The translations under genes were made by a program, and so were the position numbers. Shown piece after piece: positions 56,642 through 64,000 of a stretch of 64,000 bases of DNA (position 1 is the stretch's first letter; every line of letters begins with the position of its first letter). Under the pieces are notes generated by a model. It saw only the letters and a program-made list of their open reading frames with translations, was not told where the DNA came from and made no database searches. Source of the stretch: Cinnamomum chago (taxonomy: Eukaryota > Streptophyta > Magnoliopsida > Laurales > Lauraceae); contig CP142451.1 in the NCBI GenBank assembly GCA_038049695.1, positions 70,820,001 to 70,884,000 on the forward strand, in the 5' to 3' direction.

Positions 56642-59077
56642 GTGGGATTCCCGATTTCTGATTTTCGATTTCCTCATCTGGGTCATCTTTTTTTTTCATA
56701 GAAATGGTTATCTTTTCATTGAAATCTCATTGAACTAAGGTTCAGTCTCTTTTCACTCTGATAGTTTTGGAAAAGATGGGATTTATGTCATCTGGGTTAT
56801 GATCTGTTTGGCTGGAATTGGTGGTTTTTCATGGAAACTCTCGTTTCCAGCTCTTCAATCTTCTGAAGTTTGGATTTCACTGTACTTTATTTTTTATTGA
56901 TTTGATTTGTGAAGGGATGACGGAGAGTGACGATGAGGTAGGGGTGGTGACGGAATCCGGAAAGGAACCGGCCGGGCCATCATCGTCCGGTCGAGATATT
57001 TCTAGTCCGGACCAGTTTCAGGTCCTTGGAGAGGTGGCACAGGGAAGGAGGGCAAGAAGCCCTGCTCAAGCAGATCACAATCGCATGAAAAGGTAAGGAA
57101 TGTAGAAATCTCATTTGTTGGATTATTAGTTAGTATTTAGGACTGTGTCGGGGTGTAACTTGGGCTTGGTTAAGCCCGAGACCCTATCAGATAGAGATGG
57201 CAATGGTGGCTCAGGTTAAATGGGTGCACTTCTAGGTCTGCCCTTCTTCGGCGTAGGTTTGGTTGTGGCTGTGGTTTGGCCCATGCGGGTTTGGGTTTAT
57301 AGATTTCAACATGAAAAAAAATAATAATAATAATAAATAATAAAATAATAAAAAAAAAACCTTCGTGTATATAATGATACTAATCAAACCATCAAACAGA
57401 TATGGGCTGGCCCTCTTAGGAGGGTATTCACTCATATGGATGTAAATAGTTTCCTAATTATCCGAAGGTTCCGATATGTTAAAAACTGTGACTGGGTCCT
57501 TATGTTGGCCCTGATAAGTAAACTAGTCCATGTCCTGGTCTTTTTAAATGGGTTTGGGTTTGGGTTTGGTTTTGGTTCCGGTTTGTGTACCTGAGACCCA
57601 ACATATTATCCCAATTTTTTGGAATTCCTACAAAATTAGGTTTTTCTCCCTCCATATCATTCCCTACCTAGGCCCGGGCCCGATCCCGGACCTTCACCCA
57701 TCCGATATGCAACATCGGTTTCGATTTCATCTTCTCATTAACAGGTCTGGTTCCAGGAAACTCTTCCGCACCGGTTCTAGTCCCGGTTCCATATTCCCAT
57801 TAATGGTTCCGATTCTGGGTCCACCATCGACCCAAACCAGAAGTGACCCGTTTACATTCTTAGTATTCAGCTTTGCTCTTAAACAACCCACAAAATTAAG
57901 GCTTGGACAAATCTTTTGAAGGCATGCCAGTTTGAGGGCCAGGGTATGACAATACCAGGCCAATTCCAACCTGGCCGTCTTATGTTTCCTTTACATATCT
58001 TATGTTTCCTTTACATATTTATAATAATGTCTTAAAATATATTGTGTGTTACCAAAATTGCCCAAGGAGTAGGGGATCAATTGCTATCCTTTTGCCCTAT
58101 GTGCCACTGCCACCCTACCTTAACATGTCTAGTACGACGACAATGAACCTCAAAGAAAGGGACTATGGATGGTAGTTCTAGACCCGACTTGGTAATGCAA
58201 GGATCAAATTGGCCAATGTGTCTGATTAGACATTCAGTACATGATTATAATGGATTTAGCTGACTTCTTCCTTAGTGATTTGTTTTTTACAATTGGTGTA
58301 TCTATTATTTCTTATCTGTTATAGAGTTATAATTGATCCAACGCTCATTTAATTTTTGCAGTGGCTTCATCCTTATATTTGTTGGTGAGAATTTTATGAT
58401 TTTTGGGTTGTTTCTTCCTAATTCAACTATTTATTTATTTATTTATTTTGAGAAGGATGGGTTATTTGGTTTGAATTTGATCTTCCTTGTGATTATGGGT
58501 TTGAATCTATTTGGACCTCCTAGTTTGCATGGGTGTGAAATATATAGAAATTCATAGTTAAATGGGTTTTGAGAATGATTGTTAAGGAGGTTTGAATCTA
58601 TATTAGAATTTGAAGACATTTTTGGTCTACACCGAGTCTAAAGGAATATTTTTGATAAAATCCTGTAATTTCTTCTTTCGCAAAAAAAATTTACATTGTC
58701 TTGTAGTTATATTCTTAAAATTGTTACCCCTATCAATACCATTATGATTATTTTTTATTCCTTTTCTGCCATTTCAATTTTAATTTTGACTATTTTATTA
58801 ATTTTGAAATGGCTCCAAAATAATTTGGAGCCCACTATCAACTAAAGAAAACAACAGGCCAAACTAGATTAAAAAAAAAATTAAATATATACATTGTTAA
58901 GATTTAAACTCACAACTTGTTACTTCTTCAAGCTATTGAAAATGGACTCGATCTGTGTGCTATCAACTATATCATATAAAACTTTTGTATAACAATTCAT
59001 TAAAAATGTCAAAATTAGTTATAAATAGGACAAGCCTTGGACACATGGGAGGTGAAAGATCTAATTTCATCACGGCT

Positions 59078-59121
<44 letters not shown>

Positions 59122-61951
59122 CAATATCATTAACCCCTATTACTATATATTTAATGACATTTCTATACAAGTATGTGTATATAGGGGGAGCGCTACATAG
59201 CGCTCGGGTGCTTTTTAGGAGAAAATGCCCCTCCTAGCTGCGTCCACTGGGATGCATGATAGTCATGGAAGTCCATTAGATGGAAAGATCCATATGAAAA
59301 TTACCTATATGTAAAATCTTGAGTACATAAAATCATGCTAACTTTTTGATTCATTACTCTGAAATTCAATAGTTTAGAGGCATCACTTTATCATGATTTC
59401 AATCCAATTGTGAGAAAAAGTTGGATGAGTATCAAACTTGGACTTGTGACTATTTATAGGGGGTAGTGTGTGTGTGAAAAGACTAGATTGACTCAACATT
59501 GCCCCATGACAAAAAAAAATTCGGAAAAAGTGAGCGTTTTTAAAGTGGCGCGCTTTTTAAAACTTCCATATATATATGGGAGATGCTCCTATGAGAGATA
59601 TCTTTTACCTTATATGAGAGATAGGGGTGGGGGCCCTCACATTTAAGTTATTGGCATTGGATATGGATGTGAGGGCCCCACACAATCTCTCATTTAAGAT
59701 GAAAGATATTTCTCATAGGAGCATCTCCCTATATATATATATATTACTGAAATTTGGAGCATCTCCCTATATATATATATTACTGAAATTTGTTTCTGAC
59801 TCCGTGGAGTTGGCTTTAGATTTGATTTTCTTTTTAATTTTTGTTTTTCGTTATATTTGTATTTTAGTATTTACAAGAAATCTTCCTGATAGTGGGCCAA
59901 GACAAATTGAAAATAAATCTATCTTAGAGAATCTTCCACATACATACATCACACAAATGCCCTTAGTCTTCAACTTTTATGCATTTGTTAGTAACAACAG
60001 ACATCTATTTTAATTCTATTACATCTGTCTTTTTTAACTTACATATTTTGAGGATATCATTAATGGGAGTTGCAAGCCATTTGGGCCAGGCTTGCTGTCA
60101 GTGAATATCAGCTTAGCCTGCCAATTTGTAGCTTGGGCCCCATTTGTTAGGATGTTGTTATCACGGGTGTTAATGGACTCTGTTTGAAATGAAGGCTACT
60201 AAGAAATAGAGTATCGGCCCAACAAGCAAGGGAGAGGAAGAAAGCCTACTTAAATGAGCTAGAGGTGAAGGTTAAGGATATGGAGGCCAAGAATTCTGAG
60301 CTTGAGGAGAAGCTATGTACCTTGCTAAACGAGAACAAGATGCTGAGACATGTATGTGTGAATCTCTCTATTCATCACCACCATTCATCACATGTTAGAA
60401 TGTCATATTCCCTTAAATGCATGCCATCTTTGCAATTTTGCAAGTCAGATTCTGTGGGTCAGGTCGGGCCGATATAAGTTTATCCCAGCCCAACTCATTT
60501 AGTTATCGAGCCTTTTATCAAGGCATTTGGTTAGCTCATGGGCCTTGAAACTAGGTCTTGGGCTCCTTGCTCCCAATTCGACCGACCTAGTCGTACTCAA
60601 TACAACTGCTGAAGTACTTAACAAGTTGAGTTTTTATCTCGTGTACTCTTTTGAGGGCAGAAGGTGTGAGAAATGCCCAGAGAGGGCCTAAGAAAGTTGG
60701 CCTAAAAGCTTTTTCATACTGTTAATTTAGTGAACCCTGAGGGGCAGCCTAGTTGGTCTAGGACCAACTGTTTGCTCCGCAATGTTGAGGATTTGAAATT
60801 GCACTACGCCATTAGGGCCCCCCTTAGGCACGTAGGAATTAGTTTGGCCCAAATGGCTGGGACAACGTCCGATATTAAAAGACCAAAAAAAAAAAAGATA
60901 TATATTGTTAATTTAGTGGACCATTTTTTATAGTAGGACATTTATAAATTTTATAGATCTTCAGTTTATTGACTCTTTATGTTAAGAGTTGTACGTGTGG
61001 CATGTGCATTAGAGATGTAGATGGATTTAGTCTGTGCAGAACTTAGTGCATCTGCTTTTATAGGATTGGATGATCCTATATGTTGGATCTGGATCTAACA
61101 TCAACTAAAAAGACAGTGGTCCATTTCGAGATCTAGGATGAGAACTGGAGCTGATGAGGTATATTTAGATCAATGGCTTCATATCAGATCAGTGAATTAA
61201 ACTAGAGCTCTGAGAAAAATAACATGATTAATCAAGCTTTCCGGGCTCTTAAAATAAAGAAACATTTATACACAGATTTGAATTTGGATATGGATATAAA
61301 GCAAATCTAGAAATTGTTTTCATCCACACCTCTATTTTTTATGTTTAATCAATGACTTCAAACATTTTGATAATCATGTACCCAACCCTTCATGAATCTA
61401 ATCTAGCTTTACGAGTGCAAAATGTGGGGGGCCAATATCTTGGTGGGTGAGAACCAACAGCTTTGTCCATGAAGTGGGGATGCAACGGCAACTTCAGGGA
61501 TGCCTTGGATTATTCTTCTCTAATCTTAGCACCACAAATGAAGACAATATTTTGAAAGTATTATCACAAAAAACTGCAATATATACTGAAAACAAGTTTC
61601 TTGATAATATTTTTATATTTATAAATCATCACCAAAATGGAAATACCAGGACATTACCACGGTAATACCCAGAATGTAAACCGAAAGAATGTCTAAAAAA
61701 ATCTAAAATATAGTTTTTAACATTTATATTAACTACTTACTTAAATTTTTTTTTAATTATTTAAAACTATCTAATTTTTGTGACATTTTCCTGATGATAC
61801 AATTTCTCCTTTTATTTTCTTTTGCAGATTTTGAAGAATACCACTGCAAGTAGGAGAGAGAGTATAAGTGGCAGTGAAGGGTCTGCAGATTTTGAAGAAT
61901 ACCACTGCAGGTAGGAGAGAGAGTATAAGTGGCAGTGAAAGGTCAATTTAA
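56626..61951 (+). CDS. HY5/HYH-like bZIP transcription factor (spliced)
   Basis: Exons fit one open protein: 56626-56641 (MEIKE), 56915-57092, 60195-60351 and a last exon at 61889-61951 or 61828-61914. Exon 2 gives [18 protein letters not shown] and ends NRMKR. Exon 3 is the b[23 protein letters not shown], with the N-x7-R basic core, then the zipper [20 protein letters not shown] and [13 protein letters not shown]. Exon 4 starts ILKNTTA, the HY5 C-terminal phrase. All junctions are GT-AG and phases agree (16+178+157 nt = 117 codons). The product, 137 or 145 residues, would bind ACGT-core (G-box) DNA as a dimer in the nucleus and act in light signalling. HY5 proteins are usually near 160-170 residues, so about 25-30 N-terminal residues are missing. 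The COP1-binding motif has V-T instead of V-P. Introns 2 (3.1 kb) and 3 (1.5 kb) hold transposons. It may be functional, altered or an early pseudogene. Confidence 0.82.
57432..57864. mobile_element. hAT-type MITE in intron 2 (433 bp)
   Basis: Flanked by GTATTCA at 57424-57430 and 57865-57871 (seven of the eight expected bases match). The ends GGATGTAAAT and, inverted, GAATGTAAACGGGTC resemble the element at 114-1059, as do the internal GGTTCCGG and GGGTCC words. It is probably a diverged member of the same family. Confidence 0.65.
59079..59121. repeat. (TA)n(GA)n microsatellite in intron 2
   Basis: About 11 TA units followed by about 10 AG units. Shorter TA runs recur near 59566 and 59731. 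Confidence 0.9.
59578..59729. mobile_element. Short MITE with long inverted repeats (152 bp), intron 2
   Basis: GGGAGATGCTCCTATGAGA opens the element and its complement closes it, with about 25-38 bp arms and an inner GAGGGCCC/GGGCCCTC pair. Flanks are TATATATAT on both sides, compatible with a 9-bp MULE-type duplication but too simple to be sure. Just after it a segment of about 38 bp ending TTACTGAAATTTG is duplicated (59717-59793). Confidence 0.65.
60737..60905 (+). mobile_element. SINE in intron 3 (169 bp)
   Basis: Flanked by 17-bp direct repeats TGTTAATTTAGTGAACC (60720-60736) and TGTTAATTTAGTGGACC (60906-60922), one mismatch. It begins CTGAGGGGCAGCCTAGTTGG, containing a pol III A box (AGCCTAGTTGG); a weak B-box candidate (GGATTTGAAATTGC) is about 50 bp on. 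It ends with 12 A and GATATA. Length, target duplication and A tail are typical of plant tRNA-derived SINEs. Confidence 0.82.
61828..61951 (+). repeat. 61-bp tandem duplication of the last HY5-like exon
   Basis: Two copies of the unit starting ATTTTGAAGAATACCACTGC begin at 61828 and 61889, and each follows a splice acceptor (TTTTGCAG and GTCTGCAG). Since 61 is not a multiple of three, using the first acceptor gives [20 protein letters not shown] then DFEEYHCR-stop (61914). Using the second gives [20 protein letters not shown]-stop (61951). The second looks like the ancestral end. Confidence 0.88.
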
Positions 61952-62540
61952 GAGAGAGAGAGAGAGAGAGAGAGCATCTTAGGATGGAGAGAGAATGGTA
62001 CTCACCAATCCTACGGTGCACATTGGTTCATATGAGTTGTTGTGACCCCAGACCGGGTCCACCGAACTATAATTCGGGATCGAGACTAATGTGATGTGAA
62101 GAGATTAGGTGTGGTGATAAGATACACACATTTATTTAATTTCCCACAGGTGTCCGCGGTGAGGATATCACAACAACATAGTATATTTTTGTTTAGTGCG
62201 GAAGCGTGTAGCAAATCAAATTAGTAATTCAACTCTAATCACAAGACAATAACACGTGTATAAACCAAGTATCAAAATGAGCAATGATCACTAGTGCTTT
62301 CCAAAAGTAATGTTAAGTGTTTAAACAAAAGATCATTTACTTATATTCTCAAAATAGAGGTCAACAAGACCAATATAAACAAAATATAATTTTCAAAAGA
62401 ATGGTTATCCACAACCCAAAATGTTATGCATCTCTGACTACCGAATGTCTAGATAACATCATCGGCATGCCACTCAACTAAATGTTGCGGTTCTCCGACC
62501 GCCTCATCAAGCTCATCCTTGGGGTAACGGACATGGGGAC

Positions 62541-62580
62541 CTAAGTACCAAAAAGTGGGTCAGACACGACGGTTTGGCAG
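62541..62580 (-). promoter_or_regulatory. Conserved LTR hairpin plus acceptor-like motif (family C, second copy)
   Basis: Minus strand: GCCAAAC-CGTCGT-GTCTGACCC, then TTTTTGGTACTTAG. The stem CAAAC/GTCTG has one mismatch where the other family C copy pairs fully. Confidence 0.55.
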
Positions 62581-63542
62581 GTGGGTGAAAAGATATGACA
62601 ATATAATAATAAATGAATTTACCTTCAAAAGCATTTAGACCTGTTTAGATGATAATTTTCATAAAAGAGATAAATCATTTATTCAAAAACAAATATGCAA
62701 TGTAAATCATGTAAAGGTAATCAAGGAAACGGGAAACAAATAAGATGACAACCACACGAAGCTAAGTCCTCTATCACCGAAGTGACAAGAGCATATCAAG
62801 GCGTTGATCTCAGTCACACGAAGTGAGGAGATTCAACGAAATATATACATATACATATAATATACGAGACATGTCCACGGTAGCGAGCCGGGCATCAAGA
62901 ACCACGGTAGCAATCCGGGGTATCGGGACAAGACCACGGTAATAACCGGGTAGCGGGATCCAAACTGCAACTGGCGGAACAAGAGAAGGATCTCCGAATC
63001 GGTGGACCGGACCAACATGGTTATCCAAGCTTAGTGGTGCCGACTCATAGGTCAAATAACAAAATCAAAACATGTATAAAATACATCAAGTGCAAGTATG
63101 TAAACAAGCAGAATAAGGTGCTCAAAGGCACAATTGTCATTTCAATTCGGGCATGCACATTGGGGCTAGCAAAATGCTACAATTGTAATTTCGATATTTT
63201 CGGGAGTGGATAGGAAATTCGGGAATAATGAAATACAAATGAGTTTTCGAAATCTCAAGACAAGTATCGGGGTTCAAGACTAATCCAAAGTGAATAGGGA
63301 TCCCGTCTGTCTATATTAATAAAGACTTGGTACTCCTTGAGTTTGGGGACATTCCGGGGTCCTTATACACTTCGGGGATTTCAAAACTATAATGAATCTT
63401 TGTAAAGTGGTTCCTTTCTCAAACGGGCTTCATACGACGTTTCCTCATAGCTCCATTTCATTGGGGCTCTCAACAAACCTCTCCCAATCATTTAAACATT
63501 TCATTTTTACTTCCAAAGTAGCCCCAGGTGAACAGGACCCAT

Positions 63543-63783
63543 CGCTCGAGCGGACCTGGAGTTCGCTTGAGCGGTGAGCTCTCTTGAATGACTTTCTAGG
63601 TGGGTTCGCTCGAGCGAACTCATCCAATTCAGGTTGGCTCGAGCGAAATTTCAATTCGCTCGAGCTAACCATTCTCTGGAATGGGTTCTAGGAGGGTTCG
63701 CTCGAGCAATTTGTCCACTGGAACTGTTCGAACCCTTTTTTGAACACTTCGCTCGAGCGACTTGTCAAGTTCGCTCGAGCGAA
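63543..63783. repeat. GCTCGAGC palindrome cluster (family C, second copy)
   Basis: About eight units of CGCTCGAGCG or close variants (63543, 63571, 63606, 63635, 63655, 63698, 63750, 63772 regions) with spacers of 10-40 bp, several extended to TTCGCTCGAGCGAA. The sister LTR at 38237 lacks the cluster. Confidence 0.88.
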
Positions 63784-64000
63784 CTGTCCAAAAACTGGTT
63801 TCGGGACAGTTCTCCTCCTCTCTTTCTCATCCTTTCACAACCCCTTTTTAGCCCCTTGTATACACCAAATGAGGAATTCAAAACCCTATCCAAACCAACA
63901 TCAAATGTCTTACAACATCCATTCCATCCTCCTCCAATCATATCACATCCAATCATAAAGAAAGAATGAAATGAAACCACTACACCCAAGAACACATTTG

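Larger units (their letters stand above)
62038..64000 (-). mobile_element. Family C LTR, minus strand, runs off the window
   Basis: Its inner end (TGTTGTGACCCCAGACC on the plus strand) corresponds to the complement of the end at 40387, and the following blocks (CCACAGGTGTCCGCGGTGAGG, the hairpin, the acidic frame end) match 38237-40387 in reverse. Unlike that copy it carries a large GCTCGAGC palindrome cluster (63543-63783). The far end and target duplication are outside the window. It starts 86 bp after the HY5-like stop codon. Confidence 0.82.

Overview
The window is nuclear DNA from a flowering plant. It holds one recognisable host gene with spliced exons (a bZIP gene of the HY5/HYH type at about 56.6-62.0 kb) inside a dense, nested mass of plant-type transposable elements: Copia, Sirevirus-like, chromovirus/Tekay-like and Tat-like LTR elements, plus hAT, CACTA, MULE-like and SINE elements. 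I cannot name the species. There are no bacterial or organellar genes, no rRNA or tRNA genes and no CRISPR.

Layout. 1-3177: the 5' part of a decayed Copia element on the minus strand (348-bp LTR, primer site, gag, start of protease). A 946-bp non-autonomous hAT element with an exact 8-bp target duplication sits in the protease active-site codons. 3.2-4.0 kb: remnant of an autonomous hAT with its last transposase exon. 4790-10049: a solo LTR of 'family A' (minus) split by a 3564-bp solo LTR of 'family D' (TSD TTATG). 10.05-11.8 kb: tandem duplications and a C31/(AC)n tract. 11811-13599: family A solo LTR (TSD GATAT). 13.6-17.0 kb: two orphan host exons on the minus strand (one from xylose isomerase) and a 'family E' LTR fragment. 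16993-26100: family E solo LTR split by a 7.46-kb family A element with a broken gag. 26.4-26.9 kb: CACTA end. 27196-35782: minus-strand chromovirus with LTRs over 3.1 kb and most of pol deleted ('family B'). 36304-37186: non-autonomous CACTA. 37.2-42.9 kb: stacked partial LTRs of families A, C and D. 42.98-47.37 kb: remains of a Tat-lineage element with an antisense extra ORF, a 94-bp tandem array and a broken gag start. Its LTR (from 47368) is split by a young family A element (47839-55382, TSD GCACG, almost identical LTRs, intact 512-residue gag-like ORF). 56.6-61.95 kb: the HY5-like gene. 62038-64000: family C LTR on the minus strand, only 86 bp after the HY5-like stop codon.

How the parts work together. 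Family A looks like a gag-only, Sirevirus-type non-autonomous retrotransposon. It has a methionyl-tRNA primer site, repeated purine tracts and a coiled-coil/zinc-knuckle protein, but no reverse transcriptase or integrase, so it would need an autonomous relative. The long-LTR gypsy families B, C and D share a hairpin with compensated stem changes followed by a splice-acceptor-like motif, and B and C share a small acidic reading-frame end. Two kinds of short GC-rich palindrome (GGTCGACC and GCTCGAGC cores) cluster in LTRs of different families. These, and the duplicated terminal exon of the HY5-like gene, are the observations most worth following up.
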